Positions 20,460-29,716 of a stretch of DNA of 64,000 bases are shown here, in pieces. Both the position numbers and the translations under genes were made by a program. The stretch spans positions 2,978,001 to 3,042,000 of the forward strand of contig NZ_CP040908.1 of the NCBI RefSeq assembly GCF_013488205.1. Reading direction: 5' to 3'. Below the pieces are notes generated by a model that was not told where the DNA came from, did no database searches, and worked only from the letters and a program-made list of their open reading frames with translations. The stretch is from Empedobacter falsenii. GTDB lineage: Bacteria > Bacteroidota > Bacteroidia > Flavobacteriales > Weeksellaceae. Numbering within the stretch: the first letter of the stretch is position 1; each line of letters starts with the position of its first letter.

Positions 20460-21923
20460 TTATTTGTTCAATATTTTACTCAATTCTGATGCAACTTCTA
20501 CATCAGAAAAATGTGTTCTTACTCCGTTAATTTCTTGATACGTCTCGTGACCTTTTCCCGCAATCAAAATAATATCTTTTGGTTCGGCCATTTTAAGTGC
20601 TGTTTTTATAGCTTCTTTTCGATCAGTAATCTTCAAGGTGCGATTATAAAATTGCGCTTTTACACCAACTTCCATCTCACGAAGAATTTCTTCTGCATCT
20701 TCGGTTCTTGGATTATCTGATGTAAAAATGGCAAGATTAGATTTTTCGCTCGCGATATCGGCCATTTCAGGACGTTTTGTTTTATCTCGATCTCCACCAC
20801 AACCTACAACTGTTATTAGTTTTTCGTTTTTGGTACGAATTCCTTCTATTGTATCCAAAACATTTTCTAACGCATCAGGTGTATGTGCATAATCCACGAT
20901 TACGATAATTCCTGACTCCGTTTTGAATGTTTGAAAACGACCATCAACATTTCCTAGTGTGCTCAATGCTTTTAGAACTTCTAACTCATCTTGTCCTAAA
21001 ATTGACGCTACACCAAAAACTAATAATAAATTATATGCATTGAATTGACCAATTAATGATGTCCAGAATTCTTTTCCATTGAATTCTAATTGCATTCCAT
21101 CAAATTGGTGTTCAATAATTTTTCCTTTAAATTCTGCATCAGTTTTTAGCGCATACAATTTTTTCGTAGCAACTGTATTCTGAAGCATTACTTTTCCGTT
21201 TTTATCATCTGCATTCGAAATTGCCGTAGACGTTTTTGGCAAATCGTCGAAGAATTTCTTTTTTGCTTCAAGATAATTTGCAAACGTTTTGTGATAATCT
21301 AAATGATCGTGTGTGATATTCGTAAATCCAGCTACTTCGAAATGCAAACCAGCAATTCTATTTTGATGAATTCCGTGCGAAGAAACTTCCATAAAAGCAA
21401 ATTCGCATCCTCTATCTACCGCTTCGCGAAACATTTTGTTCAATGTCAAAATATCTGGCGTTGTATGCGTAGACGGAATCACTTCACCATCAATTACAAT
21501 TTTAATCGTCGAAATTAATGCACAAGCATAACCTAATTTTGTAAACAATTCGTACAACAAAGTTGTCGTTGTTGTTTTTCCATTCGTACCTGTAACTCCA
21601 ACAAGTTTTAAATCTTTTGTTGGATTTTCATAAAAATTAGAAGCTAAAATTCCTAATGCAATCGTTGAATTTTCAACTTTCACATACGTTACTCCTTCAA
21701 CTAAATTTTCTGGCAAAACTTCGCAAACAATTGCTTTAGTACCTAAACCAATCGCTTTTTCTATATACTGATGACCGTCAACTGTAACTCCATTTACAGC
21801 GACAAAAACATCATTTTTTGATACTTTTCTTGAATCAAATTGAATATTATTGACTTCAACTTTTGTTGAACCAATCGTTTCTGAGATGGAAACTTTATAT
21901 AATAAATCAACTAAATTTCTCAT
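20460..21923 (-). CDS. murE: UDP-MurNAc-L-Ala-D-Glu ligase (third-residue diamino acid)
   Basis: MurE adds the third stem residue, in this phylum normally meso-diaminopimelate. The 487-residue protein has the ATP loop GVTGTNGKTTTTTLLYELF, the FTNITHDHLDYHKTFANY block, VDYAHTPDALENVL, and the C-terminal TSDNPRTEDAEEILREM. The DNPR motif in the last element is the classical marker of DAP-adding rather than lysine-adding enzymes. The gene overlaps ftsI by 4 bp and is followed by mraY after 3 bp. Confidence 0.96.
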   Translation of the reverse strand: MRNLVDLLYKVSISETIGSTKVEVNNIQFDSRKVSKNDVFVAVNGVTVDGHQYIEKAIGLGTKAIVCEVLPENLVEGVTYVKVENSTIALGILASNFYENPTKDLKLVGVTGTNGKTTTTTLLYELFTKLGYACALISTIKIVIDGEVIPSTHTTPDILTLNKMFREAVDRGCEFAFMEVSSHGIHQNRIAGLHFEVAGFTNITHDHLDYHKTFANYLEAKKKFFDDLPKTSTAISNADDKNGKVMLQNTVATKKLYALKTDAEFKGKIIEHQFDGMQLEFNGKEFWTSLIGQFNAYNLLLVFGVASILGQDELEVLKALSTLGNVDGRFQTFKTESGIIVIVDYAHTPDALENVLDTIEGIRTKNEKLITVVGCGGDRDKTKRPEMADIASEKSNLAIFTSDNPRTEDAEEILREMEVGVKAQFYNRTLKITDRKEAIKTALKMAEPKDIILIAGKGHETYQEINGVRTHFSDVEVASELSKILNK

Positions 21924-23902
21924 CCTTCCAACATTAAATAAATTGTCTCACCCTTCTTAAATCTTGTTCCCGCAGGAATGGATTGATTTGTTACTTTTCC
22001 AAACCCTGAATATTGCACATCTAATCCTAAATTTTCTAATACCGGAATTGCTTTAGATCCTGTATGACCAGTCACATTTGGCACTATATTTTTAGAATTA
22101 CTAACATTAATATCATCTCCTTTTTTAAACTCTTTCACCGCGTTCTTTTTTACTAAATCACGTGGCAAAGGTATGGGAGTTTTTGAATATACCCAATCGG
22201 CAATTTTCTTAAAAACCGGAGCAGTTACACTACCTCCATAAAACCCTTTGGCTGTATTTGGTTTGTGCACAACTACGATACAAGAATACTTTGGTTTTTC
22301 TGCTGGAAAATACCCTGCGAATGAAGCACGATATTGCATTCCTTTACCATCTCGCTTCCAATAATCAACACGAGCAGTACCAGTTTTACCAGCAATATCG
22401 TAATTACTATTACTAATAATACGTCCCGTTCCTTGTTCTACTGCTCCACGAAGCATTTCTTGCATCTGTTTTACATTTTCCAAAGACGTTAGTTGATCTA
22501 CTAAAACGACAGGTTCAAAAACTTTATCAGGTTCACCTTTACGCGTGATTTTATCCATAAATAATGGTTTCAACATTTTACCATTATTTGCCACTGCGTT
22601 GTAAAAAGTCACAATTTGAATTGGAGTTAACTGTAAACCATATCCATAACCCATTACAGGTAACGTAATATTACTCCAAGATTTACTATCTGGACGGTGC
22701 ATAATTGGACTTCCTTCTCCAAGAATATCTACTCCAAGAGGCGAAGTCATATGCCATTTATCCATTTTTTTGAAGAAAGCTTTTGGATTTTCTCCGTAGT
22801 ATTTATTAATAATTTTTGCTGTACCAATGTTAGACGATTTTTTCATCACGCCATCTACAGTCAATGTTCCATAACCGTGTGTATCTGTAATCGTACGACC
22901 ATAGAATTTATAACTTCCACCTCCTGTTTCTACAGTTGAGTTTTTATTGATAAAACCATCATCCATTGCTGCAAGCAACGAAACTGTTTTGAAAGTAGAT
23001 CCTGGCTCTGCAGCTTCACCAACCGCATAGTTATAATCGTCGATATATGTTCCGTCTTTTTTGCGAGATAAATTTACAATTGCACGAACTTTCCCTGTCT
23101 GAACTTCCATCACAACCACACTTCCGTGTTGCGCTTCAAATTCAGAAAGTTGTTTGTACAAAGCATCGTAAGCAACCATTTGCAAATCGGCATCTATTGT
23201 TGTGTAAACAGATGAACCTGCTTGAGGCTCTTGCTCCCAACTTTTCATTGGTTTCCATTTACCACGTCCCATAAATTGCTCCCAACGACGACCTTCAATA
23301 CCGCTTAATAAGTCAGAATAAGCTCCTTCTAATCCTACTTTTCCGCGTTGATCATCGTAACCAATTGTACGAACACCAATATCTTGAACAATTAATTCTC
23401 GTTTTGATTCAGTTTCATGAATAAATCCACCTTTGTTTTGACCTTTGTTGAAAATTGGAAATTTTTTGATGCGTTGATATTGCTCATAATCCAAATCTTT
23501 CACCAACATCATGTAACGATTTTTCTTTTTACGTTCTGTAGAAAATTTGTCGTAAAAATAAGAGGGAGATTTTGTAAACATCTTACCTAAAGAATCGGCA
23601 AGATTGTGCATTTCTGTTTTGAATAATTCATCTTTGATCACCGTCAAATCCACATAAACATTGTGTTTTGTAACAGTTGTAGCCATTAATGCGCCATTAG
23701 AAGCATATAAATTACCACGCTCCGCCGTAACAGTATCTAATCTAAAATTATTCTTTTCAGCAAAACGCTCTAATTCAACCCCTTCTACAATATTAATTCG
23801 AAACATAAAAACAATAATAAAGATGGCCCAAATCGCAAGCGCGCCGGCAAATACCCATCCTTTGATGACAATATTGTTTTTATTTTTCGCTGACTTCGTC
23901 AT
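21920..23902 (-). CDS. ftsI: Division transpeptidase (penicillin-binding protein) with PASTA domain
   Basis: This class B PBP crosslinks septal peptidoglycan and partners with FtsW. The 660-residue protein has one N-terminal membrane anchor (AGALAIWAIFIIVFMFRI) and a pedestal domain. The transpeptidase domain has all three motifs: SxxK in EPGSTFKTVS, SSN in MKKSSNIGTAK, and KTG in IAGKTGTARVD. A single C-terminal PASTA domain (VPNVTGHTGSKAIPVLENLG onward, about residues 605-660) is present, as in Gram-positive PBP2x/Spo-type proteins and many Bacteroidota FtsI. It overlaps ftsL by 23 bp and murE by 4 bp. Confidence 0.95.
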   Translation of the reverse strand: MTKSAKNKNNIVIKGWVFAGALAIWAIFIIVFMFRINIVEGVELERFAEKNNFRLDTVTAERGNLYASNGALMATTVTKHNVYVDLTVIKDELFKTEMHNLADSLGKMFTKSPSYFYDKFSTERKKKNRYMMLVKDLDYEQYQRIKKFPIFNKGQNKGGFIHETESKRELIVQDIGVRTIGYDDQRGKVGLEGAYSDLLSGIEGRRWEQFMGRGKWKPMKSWEQEPQAGSSVYTTIDADLQMVAYDALYKQLSEFEAQHGSVVVMEVQTGKVRAIVNLSRKKDGTYIDDYNYAVGEAAEPGSTFKTVSLLAAMDDGFINKNSTVETGGGSYKFYGRTITDTHGYGTLTVDGVMKKSSNIGTAKIINKYYGENPKAFFKKMDKWHMTSPLGVDILGEGSPIMHRPDSKSWSNITLPVMGYGYGLQLTPIQIVTFYNAVANNGKMLKPLFMDKITRKGEPDKVFEPVVLVDQLTSLENVKQMQEMLRGAVEQGTGRIISNSNYDIAGKTGTARVDYWKRDGKGMQYRASFAGYFPAEKPKYSCIVVVHKPNTAKGFYGGSVTAPVFKKIADWVYSKTPIPLPRDLVKKNAVKEFKKGDDINVSNSKNIVPNVTGHTGSKAIPVLENLGLDVQYSGFGKVTNQSIPAGTRFKKGETIYLMLEG

Positions 23903-24239
23903 AAACTTTGTCTACTATATAATAAGGTTGTTTATCTGGAATTTTCAAACCATACACTGCCGTACGCTCCAAAATTTCCGTTTCTAATTGCATACGCATC
24001 AAATCGCGATGCTTATCTGTATATTGAGATTTTAAATCTTCTACTTTATCTTGCAATTCAGCGATTCGAACCACTTTTCGATCAACTAAATGCGAACTCG
24101 AAATACTCAAAAAAGCCAAACCTACCAGATACAACATAAACTTCCAGTTTTGTTCTGAGCCAGTTTTAATTAAAAACTCACCTCTCAACAAACCTGTAAA
24201 AGTTTTTTTCTCTGGTAATATTTTTTTCTTTTTTGCCAT
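23880..24239 (-). CDS. ftsL: FtsL-like cell division protein
   Basis: The 119-residue protein has a basic N-terminus, one transmembrane segment (FMLYLVGLAFLSISSSHLV, about residues 34-52) and a predicted periplasmic coiled coil (RIAELQDKVEDLKSQYTDKH). Length, topology and position between rsmH and ftsI identify it as FtsL, a scaffold protein that with FtsQ and FtsB activates FtsWI. Sequence conservation in this family is low, so context carries much of the call. Confidence 0.85.
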   Translation of the reverse strand: MAKKKKILPEKKTFTGLLRGEFLIKTGSEQNWKFMLYLVGLAFLSISSSHLVDRKVVRIAELQDKVEDLKSQYTDKHRDLMRMQLETEILERTAVYGLKIPDKQPYYIVDKVYDEVSEK

Positions 24240-24248
24240 TCCTATTTC

Positions 24249-25154
24249 TTAATCCTCATTACGAACCGCAATACGCATTTTCGCACTACGAGCTCTTGGA
24301 TTTTCATTAATTTCTTCTTGCGTTGGCACAATCACCTTTGATTGTAAAGGTTTGAAAGGCGCCGACCAATTTCCAAAAACGTCACGTTCTGGTTCTCCTT
24401 CAAAAATTCCGTTTTTCATGTAGCGTTTTGTCAAGCGATCTTCTAACGAATGATACGAAATAATAACCAAGCGACCACCTGGCTTTATCACTTCTCCACA
24501 TTGCGTCAACATCTCTTTCAATGCTGCCATTTCATCATTTGCCTCGATGCGTAACGCTTGAAACATTTGAGCGAAAAATTTATTTTCTTTCATTTTTGGA
24601 ATGAATGAAAAAATTTGCTTCAACTCATCAATTGTATTGATTTGTTTATCAGCTCTTGCTTTTACAACTTCTCTCGCCAAGCGATACGAACCTTGCAACT
24701 CTCCAAAATCATAAAAAACACGAGCAAGATCTTCTTCTTCGTATTCGTTAATAATTGTTTTGGCAGATAATTTTGCATTCTGGTTCATTCGCATATCCAA
24801 TTCTCCATCAAAGCGAGTTGAAAAACCACGTTCTGGTGTATCAAACTGATGAGAAGAAACTCCCAAATCACCCAAAACACCATCAACTTGTTTTATTCCA
24901 CGAAATCTTAAATTATTTTTCAAGAATCTAAAATTTTGCTCAACTAACTCAAATCGATCATCATCAATTTTATTACGAACAGCATCCACATCTTGATCAA
25001 ATGAAAATAATTTTCCATTTTGATCCAAACGACTTAATATTTCACGTGAGTGTCCTCCACCCCCGAACGTACAATCTACATATATACCTGATTCGTTAAT
25101 AATTAACGCATCAACACTATCTTTTAATAATACTGGATTATGATATTCACTCAT
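24249..25154 (-). CDS. rsmH: 16S rRNA (cytosine(1402)-N4)-methyltransferase
   Basis: RsmH (MraW) methylates N4 of C1402 in the ribosomal P site using S-adenosylmethionine. The 301-residue protein has HNPVLLKDSVDAL, the SAM-binding VDCTFGGGGHSREIL, GVLGDLGVSSHQFD, and the late blocks FQALRIEANDEM and ISYHSLEDRLTKRYMK. It overlaps mraZ by 8 bp and is followed by ftsL, the standard dcw order. Confidence 0.97.
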   Translation of the reverse strand: MSEYHNPVLLKDSVDALIINESGIYVDCTFGGGGHSREILSRLDQNGKLFSFDQDVDAVRNKIDDDRFELVEQNFRFLKNNLRFRGIKQVDGVLGDLGVSSHQFDTPERGFSTRFDGELDMRMNQNAKLSAKTIINEYEEEDLARVFYDFGELQGSYRLAREVVKARADKQINTIDELKQIFSFIPKMKENKFFAQMFQALRIEANDEMAALKEMLTQCGEVIKPGGRLVIISYHSLEDRLTKRYMKNGIFEGEPERDVFGNWSAPFKPLQSKVIVPTQEEINENPRARSAKMRIAVRNED

Positions 25155-25608
25155 CTTCTCCTAAATTTCCCATTACATCTTCCGCCAAAGAAGCAAAATC
25201 TAAATCATCTACATTAATCGACTCTTCATATTTGTCTTTATCCCAAATCTCGATCATGTTTACAGAAGAATTTAGAACGACTTCTTTATTAATTTCTGCA
25301 AATTTCACTAAATCTTTTGAAATCTGTAGCCTTCCATTTGCATCAACTTCGACAATTTTTAATCCAGCCGTAAAAATTCTAATAAAATCATTGTTTTTCT
25401 TCACAAATCGATTCAATTTATTCAAATCATTCATCACTTTTTCCCATTCTTTCATTGGATGCAGTTCTAAACAATTTTGAAACACAGATCTTTTCAACAC
25501 AAAGCCATCTTCCAAACATTCAGCAAGTTGTTTCTTCAAACCCGCTGGTATTGGGAGCCTACCCTTTGTATCTACCTTACACTCATATGTTCCAATTAAT
25601 GAATTCAT
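25147..25608 (-). CDS. mraZ: Transcriptional regulator MraZ
   Basis: MraZ is an AbrB/SpoVT-like DNA-binding protein that in other bacteria represses the promoter of its own dcw operon. The 153-residue protein has two tandem swapped-hairpin domains. The first begins GTYECKVDTKGRLPIPAGLKK, and the second contains VEVDANGRLQISKDLVKFA. Each carries the D-x-K/N-GR motif of the family. It is the first gene of the division cluster. Three TTACCA boxes at 25639-25664 lie just upstream of its start and are the likely binding site. Confidence 0.95.
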   Translation of the reverse strand: MNSLIGTYECKVDTKGRLPIPAGLKKQLAECLEDGFVLKRSVFQNCLELHPMKEWEKVMNDLNKLNRFVKKNNDFIRIFTAGLKIVEVDANGRLQISKDLVKFAEINKEVVLNSSVNMIEIWDKDKYEESINVDDLDFASLAEDVMGNLGEDE

Positions 25609-25638
25609 GATAGATTTTTTCCAAAAATAAAGAAAATA

Positions 25639-25664
25639 TTACCACAAATTACCATTTTTTACCA
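25639..25664 (-). promoter_or_regulatory. Probable MraZ operator, three 10-bp-spaced boxes
   Basis: TTACCA occurs at 25639, 25649 and 25659, exactly 10 bp apart. Read on the coding strand this is three TGGTAA boxes 31-56 bp upstream of the mraZ ATG. MraZ is known in other bacteria to bind short direct repeats (TGGGN in E. coli) at 10-bp spacing upstream of its own gene, so autoregulation of the whole dcw cluster is the natural reading. Confidence 0.75.
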
Positions 25665-25843
25665 CTTTTATTGAAATAGTTATCAACAATTTAAAATTTA
25701 GTATCAGATAGTTATGTTTTTTCTAACGCAAACCCCATGTATAAAATGAGAAATAATGTTTATATAGACCTTGTTTTGATAAGTGATTAATATGGATTGT
25801 TAAAGTTTTTCATATAAACCACGAAATAAAAAATATAATTAAT

Positions 25844-25851
25844 TAAATTTG
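25844..25851 (+). promoter_or_regulatory. -7 element of the hydrolase-ysxC operon
   Basis: TAAATTTG matches TAnnTTTG exactly and lies 19 bp before the ATG at 25871. No convincing -33 TTG is visible at the ideal distance. Confidence 0.55.
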
Positions 25852-25870
25852 TCGACTTAATATCGAGTAA

Positions 25871-26653
25871 ATGTTTTTTAGCTTAAAGAAAAAAGATAAG
25901 TTCTCTTACATAGAAGAAGGAGAGGGACAACCAATTGTTTTGCTTCATGGATTAATGGGTGAACTTAGCAATTTCAGCTCACTTACAAATTATTATGCAC
26001 AAAGAGGATATAAGGTTTTCGCACCAGAATTGCCATTATATTCTTTATCTGTCATCAATACTAATATCAAAAATATTGCAAAACATGTTGCAAATTTTAT
26101 TGAAGAAGTCGTTAAAGAACCAGCTATTTTAGTTGGAAATTCTTTAGGAGGACATATTGGTTTGATGGTTTGTCACAGACATCCGGAATATGTAAAAGCA
26201 CTTTGTTTAACAGGAAGTTCTGGTTTGTACGAAAAATCTTTTGGAGAAACTTACCCAAAACGTGGTAATTACGAATATGTAGAACGTAAAACGCGCGAAG
26301 TTTTTTACGATCCTGCTATCGCGACAAAAGAAATTGTAGATGATGTTTTTGACACTGTAAATGACAGAAATAAAGCTATCAAAACTTTATATATCGCAAG
26401 AGACGCAATCAAATCTAACATGAAAGATGATTTAAAAGACATCAAAATGCCTGTTTGTTTGATTTGGGGAAAACAAGATAATGTAACTCCACCAGAAGTT
26501 GCAATAGAATTTGAAGAAGAATTACCAGACGCTTCTTTATTTTGGATTGATAAATGCGGGCACGCTCCAATGATGGAACACCCTGAATTATTCAACGAAA
26601 TTTTATACAAATGGCTAATCGAAAAACAATTAGATCCAGCCACTAAAGCATAA
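25871..26653 (+). CDS. Alpha/beta-fold hydrolase
   Basis: The 260-residue protein has the complete alpha/beta-hydrolase framework. The oxyanion loop is PIVLLHGLMG at residues 21-30, and the nucleophile elbow GNSLGG has Ser91. The acid is Asp203 in WGKQDNVTPP and the catalytic base is His231 in KCGHAPMMEHPE. There is no signal peptide, so it is cytoplasmic. The substrate cannot be read from the sequence. The family includes esterases, C-C bond hydrolases and haloperoxidase-like enzymes. It is joined to ysxC with a 2-bp gap, so the two are co-transcribed. Confidence 0.9.
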   Translation: MFFSLKKKDKFSYIEEGEGQPIVLLHGLMGELSNFSSLTNYYAQRGYKVFAPELPLYSLSVINTNIKNIAKHVANFIEEVVKEPAILVGNSLGGHIGLMVCHRHPEYVKALCLTGSSGLYEKSFGETYPKRGNYEYVERKTREVFYDPAIATKEIVDDVFDTVNDRNKAIKTLYIARDAIKSNMKDDLKDIKMPVCLIWGKQDNVTPPEVAIEFEEELPDASLFWIDKCGHAPMMEHPELFNEILYKWLIEKQLDPATKA

Positions 26654-26655
26654 TT

Positions 26656-27288
26656 ATGATTAAAAAAGCTGAATTCGTAAAAAGTTCGCAAAAATATACA
26701 GATTGTCCAGATCCTTTCAAACCAGAATACGCATTTATTGGGCGTTCTAATGTTGGAAAATCGTCATTAATCAATATGTTAGCAGATAAAAAAGCATTAG
26801 CTAAAACTTCTGCAACACCAGGTAAAACTCAATTGATTAATACATTCGAAATGGATGATACTTGGTATTTAGCCGATTTACCAGGTTATGGTTTTGCTAA
26901 AGCACCAAAAGGTGTCCGTGGTGGTTTCAATAAAATGATTTATGATTACATTGAGTTTCGTAAAAACTTAGTAAATGTTTTTTTATTGATTGATTCTCGA
27001 CACACGCCTCAAAAAATAGATTTACAGTTTATGGAATGGTTAGGAAACAAACAAATTCCGTTTGCGATTGTATTTACAAAATTAGATAAACTAACGAGTA
27101 CACAAATGCAAAAAAACTTGAATCATTACAAAAACGAGTTATTAAAAACTTGGGAAGAATTACCAAAAATATTTACAAGTTCGGCTTCGAGTAAAATTGG
27201 TAAATTAGAAATCTTAGGCTACATTGATAGTTTGAACGAACATCTTGTAGACGAGTTTAAGAAAGAACAATACAAAAAAGAATATTAA
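26656..27288 (+). CDS. ysxC: Ribosome biogenesis GTPase YsxC/EngB
   Basis: YsxC is an essential small GTPase for maturation of the 50S ribosomal subunit. In the 210-residue protein all G motifs are clear: G1 GRSNVGKSSLINML, G2 in SATPGKTQLIN, G3 DLPGYGFAKAP, G4 TKLDKL, and G5-like SSASSKIG. Length matches the family. It follows the hydrolase gene by 2 bp and is closed by a hairpin terminator at 27287-27317. The symbol engB or yihA is used for the same protein. Confidence 0.96.
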   Translation: MIKKAEFVKSSQKYTDCPDPFKPEYAFIGRSNVGKSSLINMLADKKALAKTSATPGKTQLINTFEMDDTWYLADLPGYGFAKAPKGVRGGFNKMIYDYIEFRKNLVNVFLLIDSRHTPQKIDLQFMEWLGNKQIPFAIVFTKLDKLTSTQMQKNLNHYKNELLKTWEELPKIFTSSASSKIGKLEILGYIDSLNEHLVDEFKKEQYKKEY

Positions 27289-27317
27289 AAAAGTCGGAAC
27301 TATGTTCCGACTTTTTT
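27287..27317. terminator. Terminator between ysxC and the small lipoprotein gene
   Basis: GTCGGAAC (27293-27300), a TAT loop, and GTTCCGAC (27304-27311), preceded by A-run and followed by T-run. It serves both converging genes and overlaps the ysxC stop region. Confidence 0.85.
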
Positions 27318-27322
27318 GTTTA

Positions 27323-27646
27323 TTACTCTCCTAATTCAGCAGATTTTGTTTTCAAATCATTGATACAAGGTTCTATTAATTTCATTAATCGTTCTTGTAA
27401 TTCAGGTGTTGGATTATTCATTTGCATCATTTCTGTATACGTAAATTCATCCATCATTTTATCTGTCGAACAGTCACAATATTTTGTAATCAGTTCTTTT
27501 TTAGCCGCAGATATCCCTAGTGTTATTGCCGCTTGTTCACAAGCCGTCATTGCTTGAGCTTTTTGTTCTGCATTATGTTTATCAGCTTTCGAATTACAGC
27601 TAACAATGGTTAATCCAAAGATTAATCCTAAAATAATTTTCTTCAT
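27323..27646 (-). CDS. Small lipoprotein of unknown function
   Basis: The 107-residue product has a lipoprotein signal peptide ending in IVSCN, so Cys17 is the likely lipidation site. The mature part is helical and contains several Cys residues (TACEQAA, KYCDCSTDKMM, IEPCIND) with spacing that could form disulfides outside the cytoplasm. I do not recognise a family. It converges with ysxC and shares its terminator. Confidence 0.75.
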   Translation of the reverse strand: MKKIILGLIFGLTIVSCNSKADKHNAEQKAQAMTACEQAAITLGISAAKKELITKYCDCSTDKMMDEFTYTEMMQMNNPTPELQERLMKLIEPCINDLKTKSAELGE

Positions 27647-27686
27647 AGGTAATAGATTTTAATCTTGTTAAGATAATGACTATTAA

Positions 27687-28109
27687 TTATTTCACAAAAT
27701 CATTCACAGCTTCAACATAACCTGGTAAACCTTTTCCTGAAATAATTTTTAAACAACTTTCACCTGTTACACTATTTTTTCTAAAATCTTCGCGTGCATA
27801 AATATCCGAAATATGAACTTCTATCACTTTAGTCGTAATCGCTTTTATCGCATCTGCAATCGCATACGAATAATGCGTATACGCACCAGCATTTAAGATA
27901 ATTCCGTCATATTTAAAACCTATTTCGTGCAACTTATCAATAATATCTCCTTCGTGATTTGATTGAAAATAATGCAACGAAACTTCTGGAAATTGCTTTC
28001 TCAATTCATGTTCAAAAAAATCTTCGAAAGTTTGTGTTCCATAAATTTCTGGTTCGCGAACGCCAAGTAAATTTAAATTAGGTCCGTTTATAATTTGTAT
28101 TTGTTTCAT
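27687..28109 (-). CDS. aroQ: 3-dehydroquinate dehydratase, type II
   Basis: AroQ dehydrates 3-dehydroquinate to 3-dehydroshikimate in the shikimate pathway and is a dodecameric cytoplasmic enzyme. The 140-residue protein opens with QIINGPNLNLLGVREPEIYG, where the tyrosine is catalytic. It has SNHEGDIIDKLHE, LNAGAYTHYSYAIADAI, and EVHISDIYAREDFRKNS with the catalytic His. The length is normal. It stands alone between a lipoprotein gene and rarA. Confidence 0.96.
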   Translation of the reverse strand: MKQIQIINGPNLNLLGVREPEIYGTQTFEDFFEHELRKQFPEVSLHYFQSNHEGDIIDKLHEIGFKYDGIILNAGAYTHYSYAIADAIKAITTKVIEVHISDIYAREDFRKNSVTGESCLKIISGKGLPGYVEAVNDFVK

Positions 28110-28282
28110 TTTCTTTATTTTATAAATATAAATCTCTTTTTTAGATCGAAAAAGTTTAATTTTTTCTTTTTTTTAATCAATTTTTTACTTTTTATTAAGT
28201 TTTGGCACAAACCTTGTATATATACAATTACCAACCTATTATCATATAAACCAATCTAAACCAAAAAAATCAACCAAACCTT

Positions 28283-28317
28283 AAAATCTCAGTTAACAAA
28301 TGATTAACTGGGATTTT
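28283..28317. terminator. Terminator downstream of rarA
   Basis: AAAATCTCAGTTAA pairs with TTAACTGGGATTTT around a short loop, with one G-T style mismatch, and is followed by a T-run. It sits just past the rarA stop on the minus strand. Confidence 0.7.
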
Positions 28318-28322
28318 TAATT

Positions 28323-29603
28323 TTAGTACCCATACTTTCCCTTCCACTTTTGATTGAGCGATTGTTTATCCACTTGCTCTCGCTTATTATTTCCTGGCTC
28401 ATAAAAAGTCGTCCCCGAAATTTCATTTGGTAAAAATTCTTGCTCAGCAAAATTTCCTGGAAAATCGTGCGAATATTTATATTCTTTTCCATAATCCAAA
28501 TCTTTCATCAACTTAGTTGGTGCGTTTCGTAAATGCAACGGAACAGGTAAATCGCCCGTTTGTTTAACGATTTGTTGCGCTTTACCAATCGCTAAATAAG
28601 TCGCATTACTTTTTGGAGAATTCGCCAAATAAACCGCACATTGGCTCAATAAAATACGAGATTCTGGATAACCAATCACCGAAACAGCTTGAAATGTATT
28701 ATTCGCCAAAATCATTGCAGTTGGATTTGCATTTCCCACATCTTCAGAAGCCGAAATCAACATTCGTCGCGCAATAAATTTCAAATCTTCACCACCTTCA
28801 ATCATTCGAGCCAACCAATAAACCGCTCCATTCGGATCTGAACCACGAATCGATTTGATAAAAGCGGAAATAATATCGTAATGCTGTTCACCCGTTTTAT
28901 CATAACGCGCTAAATTTTGCTGAATACGTTCATGTACAATTTCATCGTTGATGATGATTTTATCTGTTGGAGAAAAACTATTAATCACCAACTCCAAACC
29001 ATTCAACAGTTTTCTTGCATCACCACCCGAATATCTTAATAATGCATTTGTTTCAACTAATTCAATATTTAATTTAGATAAAACCTTATCTTTTTCTATA
29101 GCTCGTTCGATTAAATCAACTAAATCTTCTTTTTCGAGATGTTTCAACACATAAACTTGCGCACGCGAAAGCAAAGCTGGAACAACTTCGAAACTTGGAT
29201 TTTCGGTTGTTGCTCCAATCAAAGTCACCAAACCAGTTTCTACCGCTCCCAACAAACTGTCTTGCTGTGATTTATTGAAACGATGAATTTCATCTATAAA
29301 TAAAATCGGATTTTTCGTTCCCGAAAACAAATTTTGATTCTTTGCTTTTTCAATTACTTCACGCACTTCTTTCACACCAGAATTTATGGCGCTCAACGTA
29401 TAAAATGGTCGATCAGTCAATTCGGAAATTAATTGTGCAAGTGTCGTTTTTCCTGTTCCTGGCGGTCCCCAAAAAATCATCGAAGCAATCATATCATGTT
29501 GCAACATCATTTTTATTGGTCCGTTTTCGCCCACCAAATGCTTTTGATTAATGTATTCTTCAAGCGTTTTTGGACGCATTCTTTCAGCTAAAGGCGCATT
29601 CAT
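28323..29603 (-). CDS. rarA: Replication-associated recombination protein A
   Basis: RarA (MgsA) is a AAA+ ATPase of the clamp-loader clade that acts at stalled replication forks. I chose the ATG at 29603 because the family N-terminus is [18 protein letters not shown] longer frame reaches 29669 but adds 22 residues with no family match. From this start the protein has 426 residues, the normal length. Walker A is [14 protein letters not shown], Walker B is [17 protein letters not shown], and sensor 1 is [15 protein letters not shown]-terminal tetramerisation domain follows ([15 protein letters not shown]). Confidence 0.94.
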   Translation of the reverse strand: MNAPLAERMRPKTLEEYINQKHLVGENGPIKMMLQHDMIASMIFWGPPGTGKTTLAQLISELTDRPFYTLSAINSGVKEVREVIEKAKNQNLFSGTKNPILFIDEIHRFNKSQQDSLLGAVETGLVTLIGATTENPSFEVVPALLSRAQVYVLKHLEKEDLVDLIERAIEKDKVLSKLNIELVETNALLRYSGGDARKLLNGLELVINSFSPTDKIIINDEIVHERIQQNLARYDKTGEQHYDIISAFIKSIRGSDPNGAVYWLARMIEGGEDLKFIARRMLISASEDVGNANPTAMILANNTFQAVSVIGYPESRILLSQCAVYLANSPKSNATYLAIGKAQQIVKQTGDLPVPLHLRNAPTKLMKDLDYGKEYKYSHDFPGNFAEQEFLPNEISGTTFYEPGNNKREQVDKQSLNQKWKGKYGY

Positions 29604-29716
29604 AAAATCTTGTTTAGATTTCAAAGTTAGGGAATGTTTTGTCAAAATGAATGATTTTTTGGACGACATATTTTGGCATTTAGATTTATTTTCTTTGTGT
29701 TAGAATAAAAATTAAA

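Noticed and set aside
29604-29669. Longer rarA start at 29669
   Set aside because: The additional 22 residues have no family match, while the ATG at 29603 gives the conserved N-terminus and usual length.
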